Shown: positions 22,696-31,486, counted from the first letter of the stretch. The stretch: DNA of 64,000 bases from JBQTGK01 sp052400665 (GCA_052400665.1 JBQTGK010000010.1); one strand, 5' to 3'. Made by a program: numbers and translations. Notes: generated from the letters alone by a model not told the origin.

Positions 22696-22729
22696 AGACC
22701 TTAAAGGTTTTAAAAAACCTTTAAGGTCT
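22696..22729. terminator. Hairpin after hemL
   Basis: AGACCTTAAAGGTTT (22696-22710) pairs perfectly over 15 bp with AAACCTTTAAGGTCT (22715-22729), loop TAAA. The downstream T-run is lacking because an (AAC)n tract follows at once, so termination efficiency is uncertain. Confidence 0.6.
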
Positions 22730-22732
22730 CTT

Positions 22733-22804
<72 letters not shown>

Positions 22805-22862
22805 CAATTGTATTGACTAATCTATTTGTTTACTTTTAGTACAGGCAACTAAAACCATAGCA

Positions 22863-23126
22863 ATGCACTCAATCCTTCCTCGAGAGACTGGCCAATAGTA
22901 TCACATTTACAATCGCGGAATTAATAGTTGTGACCTATTTTCTGAAGAAGATAATTACGCTTATTTTTTAAATTTATACGATAAGTACATCCATCCGATT
23001 GCTGATACTTTTGCGTGGGTTTTGATGCCAAACCATTTTCATTTATTGGTTCGCTTAAAGGATAATGTTACGTATAAATATACCAACGCAGACGGGTCTG
23101 TCGACCCTGTCCGGTTTAATGAATAA
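22863..23126 (+). pseudogene. Truncated RAYT (REP-associated tyrosine transposase)
   Basis: Frame +1 from ATG 22863 reads MHSILPRETGQ then TAG at 22896. After this stop it continues YHIYNRGINSCDLFSEEDN and later FAWVLMPNHFHLLVRLKDN before a TAA at 23124. YHIYNRG and MPNHFHLLV are hallmark motifs of Y1/IS200-like RAYT transposases, with the HUH pair as HFH. The normal Tyr before YHIYNRG seems to have become the stop (TAT to TAG). The C-terminal half with the catalytic Tyr is missing. It is not related closely to the intact copy at 24219. Confidence 0.85.
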
Positions 23127-23212
23127 ATAGACCAAAGAATTAGTCTTGATGAAAAATTTAGTAGATTTATCCCATTCATGATTAAATAAACGCATCTAAA
23201 GAGTCCTACGAA

Positions 23213-24154
23213 ATGAATATCACAAAAGAAATATTACTGGAAACTCACCAAAGAATAAAACCTTTTGTTCACAGAACTCCAATTATGAGCTCTCAACTGA
23301 TAAATGAAATTGCAGGTTTTGAAATCTATTTTAAATGTGAGAATTTTCAAAAAATGGGTGCCTTTAAAATGCGTGGTGCCACCAATGCAATTCTTCAATT
23401 ATCGGAAACAGCAAAAGAATTTGGTGTTGCAACACATTCGTCAGGCAATTTTGCACAAGCATTGGCTCTTGCTGCAAAATTACAGGGAATTAAGGCTTAT
23501 GTAGTCATGCCATCGAACGCTCCCGAAATTAAAAAAACCGCTGTAAAAGGATATGGCGGAGAAGTAATTGAGTGCACTCCCACTCTTGAGGCCAGAGAAA
23601 CAACTTTAAATGATGTTGTCAACAAAACCGGTGCTATCTTCCTGCACCCCTATAACAATTATCAGGTTATTGCAGGACAAGGAACCGCTGCAATGGAATT
23701 AATTGAAGAGCAAGATAATTTAGATGCTATTTTTACTCCTGTTGGAGGTGGTGGCTTGTTAGCTGGTACGGCTATGGCTGCTCATTATTTTTCTCCACAT
23801 ACAAATGTAATTGCTGGCGAACCTATGGGCGCTGATGATGCCTGGCAATCTTTCCAAATAGGTGAAATTGTACCGCAAACCAATCCTCAGACCATAGCCG
23901 ATGGCTTACTCACCTCTCTTGGAGATAAAACTTTTCCAATTATTAAGGAACATGTAAAAGAAATTATTCGTGTGGAAGAAGAAGAAATTATTGATGCTAT
24001 GCGTTTAATTTGGGAACGAATGAAGATTATTGTAGAGCCATCGAGTGCCGTCGCTCTTGCTGCCATCCTTAAGGAGAAAGAAAAATATCAAGGTAAAAAA
24101 GTCGGGATTATCCTTTCTGGTGGTAATGTGGATTTGGGGAATTTGCCTTTTTAA
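23213..24154 (+). CDS. Threonine/serine dehydratase-like PLP enzyme (possible serine racemase)
   Basis: Fold-type II PLP enzyme of the threonine dehydratase / serine racemase / hydroxyaspartate ammonia-lyase group. K52 in NFQKMGAFKMRGA is the PLP lysine. SSGNFAQALALAA holds the substrate loop, where the usual His of SGNHAQ is Phe, and VGGGGLLAG binds the PLP phosphate. At 313 aa it lacks a C-terminal ACT-like regulatory domain, so it is a catabolic-type or racemase form, not biosynthetic IlvA. The exact substrate cannot be set from sequence. It stands between two RAYT copies. Confidence 0.85.
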   Translation: MNITKEILLETHQRIKPFVHRTPIMSSQLINEIAGFEIYFKCENFQKMGAFKMRGATNAILQLSETAKEFGVATHSSGNFAQALALAAKLQGIKAYVVMPSNAPEIKKTAVKGYGGEVIECTPTLEARETTLNDVVNKTGAIFLHPYNNYQVIAGQGTAAMELIEEQDNLDAIFTPVGGGGLLAGTAMAAHYFSPHTNVIAGEPMGADDAWQSFQIGEIVPQTNPQTIADGLLTSLGDKTFPIIKEHVKEIIRVEEEEIIDAMRLIWERMKIIVEPSSAVALAAILKEKEKYQGKKVGIILSGGNVDLGNLPF

Positions 24155-24170
24155 TATGAATTATAATGGT

Positions 24171-24194
24171 AGAGACGCGATGAATCGCGTCTTA
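24171..24194. repeat. REP hairpin upstream of RAYT
   Basis: AGACGCGA (24173-24180) pairs with TCGCGTCT (24185-24192) around a TGAA loop, just before the intact RAYT gene at 24219. A related palindrome lies inside that gene (24530-24555). REP hairpins beside RAYT genes are expected of the family. Confidence 0.75.
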
Positions 24195-24218
24195 AACTAA
24201 CAAAAAAACACCAAAATA

Positions 24219-24788
24219 ATGTCCGAAAAATTCCAAGGCAAATACCGAATTAAATCTGCCAGGTTGGAAAATTGGGATTATTCGGAGAATGCTGCCTATT
24301 TTATCACTATCTGCACGCAGAATCGTGAATCCTATTTTGGTGATCTATCAAAGGGTAAAATGATTTTGTCAGAAATTGGTGAAATTGTTGATGCCGAATG
24401 CTTAAAAACATTTGAAATGCGCCCTGATATGAATTTAATGATGGACGCCTACGTTGTAATGCCCAATCATTTTCATGGTATTGTTACTATTGGGGATAAT
24501 CCATATAATACCGAATTGGTGGTGAAACATAGAGACGCAATGCATTGCGCCTCTACCGATACAACAAAAAACAAATTCGGACCACAATCCAAAAATCTGG
24601 CATCAATAATTAGGGGTTTTAAAATTGGTGTGACCAAACATGCCAGAAAAATTCATGCGGATTTCGAATGGCAATCCCGATTTCATGATCATATCCTTCG
24701 AAATGATAAATCGTTTCAAAGAATTAGAGATTACATCAAAAATAACCCTTTGGCATGGGCAAAAGATAAATTTCACACCACAGTTTAA
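24219..24788 (+). CDS. REP-associated tyrosine transposase (RAYT)
   Basis: Y1-type, IS200-like single-strand transposase, thought to mobilise or process REP hairpins. The 189-aa protein shows YFITICTQNRESYFG, the metal-binding pair H84/H86 in MPNHFHGIVTI, and the probable nucleophile Y172 in FQRIRDYIKNNP. Codons for residues about 104-113 (HRDAMHCAST) coincide with a REP-type palindrome, suggesting that an element lies inside the gene without breaking it. It appears intact. Confidence 0.92.
   Translation: MSEKFQGKYRIKSARLENWDYSENAAYFITICTQNRESYFGDLSKGKMILSEIGEIVDAECLKTFEMRPDMNLMMDAYVVMPNHFHGIVTIGDNPYNTELVVKHRDAMHCASTDTTKNKFGPQSKNLASIIRGFKIGVTKHARKIHADFEWQSRFHDHILRNDKSFQRIRDYIKNNPLAWAKDKFHTTV
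24530..24555. repeat. REP palindrome inside the RAYT coding sequence
   Basis: TAGAGACGCAATG is followed by CATTGCGCCTCTA, a 26-nt palindrome with a single mismatched pair. It shares the AGAGACGC stem with the REP at 24171-24194. It lies in frame and codes for about ten residues in a variable loop of the transposase. Confidence 0.85.
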
Positions 24789-24843
24789 GTTATCATTCGT
24801 AAATTTGTTATCCGACAAAAAACAGACTGAAATATATAAATTC

Positions 24844-25353
24844 ATGGACTTTGAAGCAATCCTTTCAACATTCCCGGGTAAAGATGCCGCTGTTCTTATA
24901 GCCAAAGAAATAGCTAGAGAGCCGAAGCACATGCCTAAACTATGGAAATTTGCCACAGGCGATCATGAAAGGTCTTGGCGAGCAACTTGGTTGATGGATA
25001 AGGTTTATGATGAAGCTCCAGACTTGATTAGACCTTATATCCCCAAAATAATAGAGCTTATGCCTAGCTTAAAGTGTGAAAGCAAACAACGTCAGCTGCT
25101 CAAACTTATTAGCTCTGAACCGCTTCCCAAAAAACTTTCTGGTGAGTTTATTAATTGCTGTTTCGATTATTTACTATCAAGTTCAACTGCAGTAGCAGTA
25201 AAAGTTCACGCCATGCAGATTCTATTCAACTTTGCACAACAAGAACCTGATATTAAAAATGAATTGGCTTTAGTGATTGAAGAATGTATGATTCATGGCA
25301 CCACAGGATTTAATGCTAGAGGTAGAAAATTGCTTAAGAAACTACAAGTTTAA
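24844..25353 (+). CDS. HEAT-repeat-like hypothetical protein
   Basis: ATG at 24844 gives 169 aa (MDFEAILSTFPGKDAAVLIA). A longer open frame to 24640 only overlaps the RAYT gene in another frame and is rejected. The sequence is entirely helical-looking with HEAT-like pairs (for example HERSWRATWLMDKVYDEAPDLI and SSTAVAVKVHAMQILFNFA). Such proteins usually mediate protein contacts. No catalytic motif, signal peptide or membrane segment is seen, and the neighbours give no functional hint. Confidence 0.7.
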   Translation: MDFEAILSTFPGKDAAVLIAKEIAREPKHMPKLWKFATGDHERSWRATWLMDKVYDEAPDLIRPYIPKIIELMPSLKCESKQRQLLKLISSEPLPKKLSGEFINCCFDYLLSSSTAVAVKVHAMQILFNFAQQEPDIKNELALVIEECMIHGTTGFNARGRKLLKKLQV

Positions 25354-25460
25354 TCCATCTAAGTTTCATTTTTATTACAGATTGATATACTATACATTTT
25401 TAATTGCCGTTAATACAATCAGCATAAGAAAATCATATCATCTTGCAAAATCAATCAAAA

Positions 25461-26579
25461 ATGGAAGCTAAAACAAGCTATAAAAACCGTTACCACTATC
25501 TTATATTATTCACCATTTGCTTCTCATTAGTTAACTGTTCTTCAAGTGATAATGATAGTCCAAGTCAAGATTTAATTGAGATATCGCATAATGGACCCGC
25601 TGCAGGAAACCCAGATGGAGACTCTGCCATTCCTACCGAAGCAGGACTCGAAGATGTATCTCAGCCCGATCGGATTATTGGCGATGGTACTCCCGAAAGC
25701 TGCACGGCCGAAGCATTTATTGATGCAGTTGCCAAAGGTGGGAAAATTGTTTTTGATTGCGGAACCGAACCAATTACCATAAAACTAAAAGAACCTGCGA
25801 AAATATTCAACGATGCCAGCAAAGAAATAGTAATTGATGGCGGCGGACTGGTAACGCTAAGTGGTGAAGGAAAAACCCGTATTTTATACATGAACACCTG
25901 CGATCAGGATCAACATTGGACTACTTCGCATTGCCAAAATCAGGATCATCCAAAATTAAGTCTGCAAAACTTGACATTTATCAATGGAAATTCCAAATCG
26001 GAAACAGAATATGACGGTGGAGGTGCAATTTGGATTCGTGGCGGACGTTTGAAAATGGTAAACTGTCGATTTTTTAATAATGTATGTGCCGATTTAGGCC
26101 CCGATGTTGGAGGTGGTGCCGTTCGAGTATTTAGTCAGTATGAGAACAAACCAGTTTATGTGACGAACTGTACATTTGGAGGTGCCGAAGGCTATGGAAA
26201 TACAGGCTCGAATGGAGGTGCAATAAGCAGTATTGGTGTTTCCTGGACAATCACAAACAGCTTATTTTCTCATAATAAAGCCATTGGGAATGGTGGTAAT
26301 CCGGCACAGTCGGACACTCCAGGTGGCGGAAGCGGTGGCGCTATTTACAACGATGGCAACAGCATGAGTTTAAATATATCAGGTTCGAAAATAGAGTACA
26401 ATGAAGTTGTGCAGCATGGATCTGCAATATTTTTTGTTACGAATGATCATTCCGGAGATATTAAAATTAACAATTCGGTAATTCAAAACAATATTGGTGG
26501 TTCCTGGTATCCTGTTTATCCAGCTATATCAATGCATTCCGATACGCAAATTGAAGTTAACAATTCGATTATTGAGTAA
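25461..26579 (+). CDS. Exported beta-helix lipoprotein
   Basis: ATG 25461 gives 372 aa with a type II signal (YLILFTICFSLVNC, lipobox LVNC) followed by a Ser/Asp-rich linker. Residues from about 75 onward show the Gly/Asn-rich periodic pattern of a right-handed parallel beta-helix with polymorphic-membrane-protein-like turns (GGAIWIRGG, GGAVRV, NGGAISSIG, SGGAIYNDG). It is probably surface or periplasmic and anchored to the outer membrane. Pectate-lyase-like folds share this pattern, but no catalytic site is evident, so adhesion or a structural role is as likely. The upstream TTG at 25443 is less likely as start. Confidence 0.75.
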   Translation: MEAKTSYKNRYHYLILFTICFSLVNCSSSDNDSPSQDLIEISHNGPAAGNPDGDSAIPTEAGLEDVSQPDRIIGDGTPESCTAEAFIDAVAKGGKIVFDCGTEPITIKLKEPAKIFNDASKEIVIDGGGLVTLSGEGKTRILYMNTCDQDQHWTTSHCQNQDHPKLSLQNLTFINGNSKSETEYDGGGAIWIRGGRLKMVNCRFFNNVCADLGPDVGGGAVRVFSQYENKPVYVTNCTFGGAEGYGNTGSNGGAISSIGVSWTITNSLFSHNKAIGNGGNPAQSDTPGGGSGGAIYNDGNSMSLNISGSKIEYNEVVQHGSAIFFVTNDHSGDIKINNSVIQNNIGGSWYPVYPAISMHSDTQIEVNNSIIE

Positions 26580-26659
26580 AATTTAGATTCTTCATTTCTC
26601 ACTCAATTTTAGTAACTTATACTAAAGGAAGATTTATTGTCGAATTAAAAGTCTGGAAA

Positions 26660-27061
26660 ATGAGAAAAGAAGAGAAATTATACGAAATATTCGGCGAGTT
26701 ACTTTATGCAATTGCTAAAGCCGATGGGGTAATTCAAAAAGAAGAAAAAGAAAGGCTAATACAATTACTAAAGGATCATGCTCTTGGCAAAGAAATATTA
26801 TGGTCTTTCGAATTTGAAGAGTCGCACAATTCGTCGGTTGAAGAAATCTACAATAAAGTAATAAATTTTTGCCATGTTTATGGACCAGCACCGCAATATC
26901 AGGAATTTATAAGTGCTATGAAAATTGTTGCCAAAGCCAGCGAAGGAATTAAACCCAAAGAAATGAAATTAATTAATTCGTTCTCAGAAGATTTAATGGA
27001 GCGCTTTCAGCGTGATATTGATAAACTGAAACAATTTGAGAAAAAAGAATATTACAGGTAG
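26660..27061 (+). CDS. TerB-like family protein
   Basis: The 133-aa all-helical protein resembles the TerB/DjlA N-terminal family, with the acidic-loop signature AIAKADGVIQKEEKE near residues 18-32. That helix-loop segment binds metal in TerB proteins. It is cytoplasmic, with no signal or membrane segment. It is a single gene with a strong terminator downstream (27148-27179). Its link to tellurite or stress cannot be told from sequence. Confidence 0.75.
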   Translation: MRKEEKLYEIFGELLYAIAKADGVIQKEEKERLIQLLKDHALGKEILWSFEFEESHNSSVEEIYNKVINFCHVYGPAPQYQEFISAMKIVAKASEGIKPKEMKLINSFSEDLMERFQRDIDKLKQFEKKEYYR

Positions 27062-27147
27062 ATTATTTCTATGCAACAGAATAGTACTTCCAATAAGACA
27101 AAGTTCTCTCTTCACTTGTAACAAAGAGCGTTTTACTAACAAAATAG

Positions 27148-27186
27148 AACCCCAAAAATAGAAGTCGATTTTTGGGGTTTATTTAT
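27148..27186. terminator. Bidirectional terminator
   Basis: AACCCCAAAAAT (27148-27159) pairs with ATTTTTGGGGTT (27168-27179) over 12 bp with an 8-nt loop, between the + strand TerB-like gene and the minus-strand activase gene. Confidence 0.85.
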
Positions 27187-27219
27187 GATCTGATACACTA
27201 GCAAAAAATAGCCATTTCT

Positions 27220-27966
27220 TTATTCCTGGGCTGCTAAAACAGCCGCACCATAGGCACCTACAAACTGTGGTGATTCCGGAACAATAATATCCTTACCAAA
27301 GGTTTTTCTTAACAGATGAACCATGCATGAATTATTGGCTACACCACCTGCAAACATTAATGGAGAGTTTAAATTCTGACGTTTGATCATCCCCACAGCA
27401 CGACGACAAACAGACTGATGAATTGCCAATGCAATATCGGCTCGCTGACAACCTTTAGCCAAAAGAGAAGTAACTTCCGATTCGGCAAAAACAGCACACA
27501 TGCTATTAATTTCTATTCCTTCCTGCCCTTCTAAAGCCGAAGGTCCAAGAGAGTTTTGATCGTAACCTAACGTTGTGGCCATCATCTCTAAAAACTTACC
27601 CGTACCTGCAGCACACTTATCATTCATCTCAAACTTAAGCACTTTGCCTTTTTCATTAAGAGAAATAACCTTAGTATCTTGTCCACCAATATCGAGCACT
27701 CCCCTAACTCCCGGATACATAGCGGCAGCTCCTGTTCCATAGGCTTTTATCTCGGTAACAGTAGGATAATCGAAAGCAATTTCTAGACTGGCACGGCCAT
27801 ATCCTGTTACCATAATTTTATCAAAAGAAATATCTGCAATTAATTCTTTAACACGATCCACCGGATTATATCCCGATTCGCTTTGTTTGTTATGAATTAT
27901 TTGTCCATCCTCCAATACAATTAACTCAATACTTCGGGAACCTATATCAATACCTGCCTGTTTCAT
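27220..27966 (-). CDS. Acyl-CoA dehydratase activase-type ATPase (BadF/HgdC family)
   Basis: ASKHA-fold ATPase that uses ATP hydrolysis to drive a low-potential electron from its [4Fe-4S] cluster onto a partner iron-sulfur enzyme. The 248-aa protein has phosphate loops IDIGSRSIELIV and LDIGGQDTKVI. The two cluster cysteines are C118 (NDKCAAGTGKFLE) and C157 (NSMCAVFAESEV), one pair per subunit bridging a dimer. FAGGVANN is the adenosine motif. It lies 78 bp downstream of the dehydratase/double-cubane-like gene, clearly its partner. Confidence 0.95.
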   Translation of the reverse strand: MKQAGIDIGSRSIELIVLEDGQIIHNKQSESGYNPVDRVKELIADISFDKIMVTGYGRASLEIAFDYPTVTEIKAYGTGAAAMYPGVRGVLDIGGQDTKVISLNEKGKVLKFEMNDKCAAGTGKFLEMMATTLGYDQNSLGPSALEGQEGIEINSMCAVFAESEVTSLLAKGCQRADIALAIHQSVCRRAVGMIKRQNLNSPLMFAGGVANNSCMVHLLRKTFGKDIIVPESPQFVGAYGAAVLAAQE

Positions 27967-28044
27967 TACTTAAATTGCTTGTGTGAAAAACAAAACAGAG
28001 AAACTCACTTGCTTCTCTGCCTTTGTTCTTTTGTATCTTTTTTT

Positions 28045-29319
28045 TTATTTAATGATCTCAACAAATGCTTCTACTCGTGTCGATAACTGCCCCATATCTT
28101 CCTGACTATAATCAGTCTCCAGGCGCATTATTGAAATACCATCTTTTTCTAATAATTTTTCAACCGAAAATGATTCCATAATATAAGGCTGACAAAATTG
28201 AAGTCCATAATGAATTACACCATCAGCATTATAATTTTTAGTCATTTCTTTGATGTGCTCAACACGTTCCTGATTTGGAGTAAACACAGCACAATCGATT
28301 TTAAAGTATCGATCTACAACTGCATCAATTAAACCTTCAAGTGTATCGGCAGAATCATCTGTGGTATTGCGCTGTCCGCGTTCGCCAATACAAGATTCTT
28401 CGCCAACAATAACAGCACCTGTTGCTTCAATAATTGCAGGGACTTTCCAATTTGGAATCGCCATAGGACAACCAGAAATAAGAATACGAGGAGCATTTTT
28501 GGCTATTGCACCTTTCTTTTCTTTCACCAATACTTCCAATTCGTCGCAAAGCGCATTTAATTTCTCAGTAAAACGAGCTGGATTATCTAAAAATGCAATT
28601 TGATTAATTAATAAAGCATCTAATCCTGATATTGGACAAGGATCGGCAGCACGTAATTTAGCCAATCGGCTTAAAGCGGCCCGTTTAGCATTTACAGTTG
28701 CAATACCTTCTTGTAAATCTTTCTTAGTAATTTTCTTACCAGTCATTTCTTCCAACTTTGCAAGAAAAGATTTAAACTCGTGAGTTAGTAATTTTCTACC
28801 CATTGGAGCCTTATTTTGAGGCATATCCATTTGGTAAAAATTAGGAACCATTTCTTTAAAAGTCTCAAAAGCTTTTTTCTTACCATCGCAGGTGTTTTCT
28901 CCAACAATAAGATCGGAAACTTCCATGTATGGACAAACCTTAGCCAAACTAAAGCCAAAAAATGATTTAATTAATGAACATGTGTTGCGAGGCAGAACCT
29001 TTTCTACTTCTTCCTGAGCAAAATCGGCACCAGAACACAATCCTACCGAGGTACATCCTGCAGCTAATATAATTTCTTCGGGAACAAAAACACAAAAAGA
29101 GCCAATAATCTTTCGACCTGCTTCCTGCTCCTCTCGTAGCTCCTTAATTCGGAGTCCGTGAGCTTCGCTCATCACAAAATCGAAATATCCCATAGCCTCG
29201 GGACGATGCTTTTGCGACATGAAAATAGATTGATATGCTCCACCTAAATTCTCAAGTAAAGCATCATGATTATCAAGGTCTAAACCAAGACCAGTCCACA
29301 TTTTTGTGTAATCTGCCAT
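28045..29319 (-). CDS. 2-hydroxyacyl-CoA dehydratase / double-cubane cluster protein family
   Basis: ATG at 29317-29319 gives 424 aa (MADYTKMWTGLG). A longer frame to 29364 adds 15 residues with no family look. The family covers the iron-sulfur subunits of 2-hydroxyacyl-CoA dehydratases and the single-subunit double-cubane proteins. Conserved-looking cysteines are C89 (AAGCTSVG), C114 (PRNTCSLIK), C144 (GENTCDGKKK), C284 (ISGCPMAIP), C310 (EESCIGERG) and C376 (LQFCQPYI). Only one large subunit is present, with no second dehydratase subunit and no CoA-transferase. With the activase next door this favours a double-cubane-type reductase (E. coli YjiM/YjiL-like pairing) over a fermentative dehydratase. 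The physiological substrate is unknown. Confidence 0.88.
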   Translation of the reverse strand: MADYTKMWTGLGLDLDNHDALLENLGGAYQSIFMSQKHRPEAMGYFDFVMSEAHGLRIKELREEQEAGRKIIGSFCVFVPEEIILAAGCTSVGLCSGADFAQEEVEKVLPRNTCSLIKSFFGFSLAKVCPYMEVSDLIVGENTCDGKKKAFETFKEMVPNFYQMDMPQNKAPMGRKLLTHEFKSFLAKLEEMTGKKITKKDLQEGIATVNAKRAALSRLAKLRAADPCPISGLDALLINQIAFLDNPARFTEKLNALCDELEVLVKEKKGAIAKNAPRILISGCPMAIPNWKVPAIIEATGAVIVGEESCIGERGQRNTTDDSADTLEGLIDAVVDRYFKIDCAVFTPNQERVEHIKEMTKNYNADGVIHYGLQFCQPYIMESFSVEKLLEKDGISIMRLETDYSQEDMGQLSTRVEAFVEIIK

Positions 29320-29626
29320 TGTAATGTATATTTTATTTATTTGGTGTGCAAAAATAAAAAGCATTACGATTCATTCCTAACAAGTGCCTAAGTTTTTCAA
29401 CATAAAATATAAATCTTCATCCCATTATATAAAAATATACTTCAATTATATGCTAGCTACTTTCACTTATTACAGAACTTAATCATTGTTAATGAATTCG
29501 TATTTTCCGAGATTTACACATACAACACAAGTATTCCTAAATAATTCACTTTCCCCTTGATTTGTCGATTAAAATTTATAAATTGCTTATCATTATAAAT
29601 CCGTGTAAGTTCAATAAGAACTAATA

Positions 29627-30295
29627 ATGATAAAGAAAAAAATCACAGAAAAAGAAAGAAAAGAATTGCGTGAAAATGCCGTAGCAAAAGAGTTCTACAG
29701 ACTTGGTAAATTGTTACGCAAAAAAAGCAGAGCAATAATTTTTTACAGGTTTTTTGTTGCACTTTTAGTCCTATTTTTTTGTTCCTTCCTATATTTAAGA
29801 AAGCATTCTGAAACAAATATAGAAGTAATGCAGGCCAAGTTAGTATCTAAAAAAGATCGTGTTGTAAAAAAGGACAGCCTGCCACTTAAATCATCTCCGG
29901 TACTTAATCAAAAAACCTATTATACTGTATTTTTTAAAAATGAAAATTCTCATGCTTTAGCTCAGTTTGAGGAACTAAAAAGAAGCCAGAAATTTTGCAG
30001 GTTAATAAAAAAAATGGAGTTGCCTGATACAGAAATAATTTCAGATACAATTTTTAGAGATAGAAATAAACTTGCTAAAAATACTTATCCTTACCGTTAT
30101 GCTGTTCAGTTAGGAGCTTATGAGTATGATTTTTTAAAAGATTATAAAGAAAATTTAATTTGGATGATTAGTCTTGAGGATAATGATTATTACAAATACA
30201 GAGTTGCTCCTTTTTACGGATATTCGACAGGCAAAGATTTTTTGAATAAGATTAAATTAAAAGAGACTTATATTTTACCTTATGTAATGAATTAA
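29627..30295 (+). CDS. Membrane-anchored SPOR-like protein
   Basis: The 222-aa protein is predicted to have a basic cytoplasmic N-terminus, one membrane helix (about residues 37-57, IIFYRFFVALLVLFFCSFLY) and a periplasmic part. The last ~70 residues resemble a SPOR peptidoglycan-binding domain: YAVQLGAYEYDFL, then YYKYRVAPFYGYSTGKDFLNKI. SPOR proteins bind denuded glycan strands at division sites, so a role in envelope or division is inferred. It is a single gene on the + strand facing the heme operon. Confidence 0.65.
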   Translation: MIKKKITEKERKELRENAVAKEFYRLGKLLRKKSRAIIFYRFFVALLVLFFCSFLYLRKHSETNIEVMQAKLVSKKDRVVKKDSLPLKSSPVLNQKTYYTVFFKNENSHALAQFEELKRSQKFCRLIKKMELPDTEIISDTIFRDRNKLAKNTYPYRYAVQLGAYEYDFLKDYKENLIWMISLEDNDYYKYRVAPFYGYSTGKDFLNKIKLKETYILPYVMN

Positions 30296-30308
30296 ATTTT
30301 CATATCTG

Positions 30309-30340
30309 CAAAAAAAGAGGTGACGTTTTACTGCCACCTC
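30309..30340 (-). terminator. Terminator of the hemA-C-B-E operon
   Basis: GAGGTG (30317-30322) pairs with CACCTC (30335-30340). On the minus strand it is followed by a T-run (the + strand A-run at 30310-30316), 22 bp beyond the hemE stop. Confidence 0.75.
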
Positions 30341-30361
30341 CATTACTATATTTTACTGAGC

Positions 30362-31393
30362 TTATCGCGCCCAATCTGCTTCTTTTACTTTTTTCACTAA
30401 ATATTTTACATTTTCGACCGGAATTGTTGGTAACAAACCATGTCCTAAGTTAAATATCCATTTGTGATCTTTTCTACCATAATTAAGATAATATTCAAAT
30501 TCTCTATCGATAGCTTCGGGAGTTGATTCCAAAATGCGAGGATCGAAATTTCCCTGTATAATCATCTGCTCACCTACAATTTTACGAACTTCGTGCAATG
30601 GTATTTGCCAATCGACACTAATACAATCGCATAAATCGTAATTTACCATATTGATTCCTGTTCCTAAACCTTTAGGCAGATAAATGGTTTTTACACCTTT
30701 TTCGCGCACAGCTCCCAAAATGGCCTTAACCGATGGTAAGAACACTTCTTTGTACAATTCTACGGGAATTAAACCTGCATGTGTTTCAAACAATTGAAAA
30801 GCCTTAACACCATGTTCTACCTGTTTTAGTGCATAATGAATACTCATTTCAGTGATTTTAGCAACCACTTTCTTCATTACTTCCTTATCGCGATAAATAG
30901 CAGGAACAAAATCAGGAAAATTCTGATTTCGACTAAATCCCTGATACATGTAACAAAGTGTTGTTAAAGGTCCTCCACAAAATCCAATTAATGGAATTTC
31001 AGTTGGCTTAATTTCTAAAATGCGATCTATTGCCTGATAAATATGCTCTAGTTTTTCAGGTTTATCGTTCAAAAAAGTCAATGGATCTTTCACATCTTTA
31101 AGAGCCGTAGAAAAACTTGGACCTTTTCCTTCAAAACTAAGCTCCATTCCTAAAGCCTCTGGAATTACCAAGATATCTGAAAACAAAATTGCAGCATCTA
31201 CTCCTAAATCGTAAATAGGAAGTAAAGTTACTTCTGCAGCCAGATTAGGAGTTTCCATCATCTCTTTAAATCCGTATTTTTCACGCAACTTCATATAGGA
31301 TGGTAATACTCTCCCCGCCTGACGCATGAACCACACAGGTGGTCGCTCTCGCTTAATGCCATTAATGGTATCCAGAAATATTGAATTTGTCAT
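30362..31393 (-). CDS. hemE: Uroporphyrinogen decarboxylase
   Basis: Removes four carboxyl groups from uroporphyrinogen III to give coproporphyrinogen III. The 343-aa protein has the family start PPVWFMRQAGRVLPSY (residues about 18-33, with the substrate Arg) and GFCGGPLTTLCYMYQG, plus the later GLLPTIPVENV end motif. It is last in a minus-strand hemA-hemC-hemB-hemE series with short spacers. Confidence 0.98.
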   Translation of the reverse strand: MTNSIFLDTINGIKRERPPVWFMRQAGRVLPSYMKLREKYGFKEMMETPNLAAEVTLLPIYDLGVDAAILFSDILVIPEALGMELSFEGKGPSFSTALKDVKDPLTFLNDKPEKLEHIYQAIDRILEIKPTEIPLIGFCGGPLTTLCYMYQGFSRNQNFPDFVPAIYRDKEVMKKVVAKITEMSIHYALKQVEHGVKAFQLFETHAGLIPVELYKEVFLPSVKAILGAVREKGVKTIYLPKGLGTGINMVNYDLCDCISVDWQIPLHEVRKIVGEQMIIQGNFDPRILESTPEAIDREFEYYLNYGRKDHKWIFNLGHGLLPTIPVENVKYLVKKVKEADWAR

Positions 31394-31399
31394 ATTCTT

Positions 31400-31425
31400 A
31401 GTTATCAGTTATCAGAAGTTATCAG
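31400..31425. repeat. Short AGTTATCAG repeats between hemB and hemE
   Basis: Three copies of AGTTATCAG (31400, 31407, 31417) occur in the 93-bp gap. They look like a small tandem degeneration with no visible function. Confidence 0.6.
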
Positions 31426-31486
31426 TTGTCAAAATTAAATCGCTTAAAAAGCGGGCAATTGAAAACTAATAACAGAAAACTTATAT

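Noticed and set aside
24640..24843. Longer start for the HEAT-like gene
   Set aside because: The extension reads through the RAYT gene in another frame. The ATG at 24844 gives a protein that begins in the gap after RAYT.
28045..29364. Calling the iron-sulfur protein (R)-2-hydroxyglutaryl-CoA dehydratase
   Set aside because: The second subunit and CoA-transferase are missing, so a fermentative dehydratase is less likely than a double-cubane-type protein.
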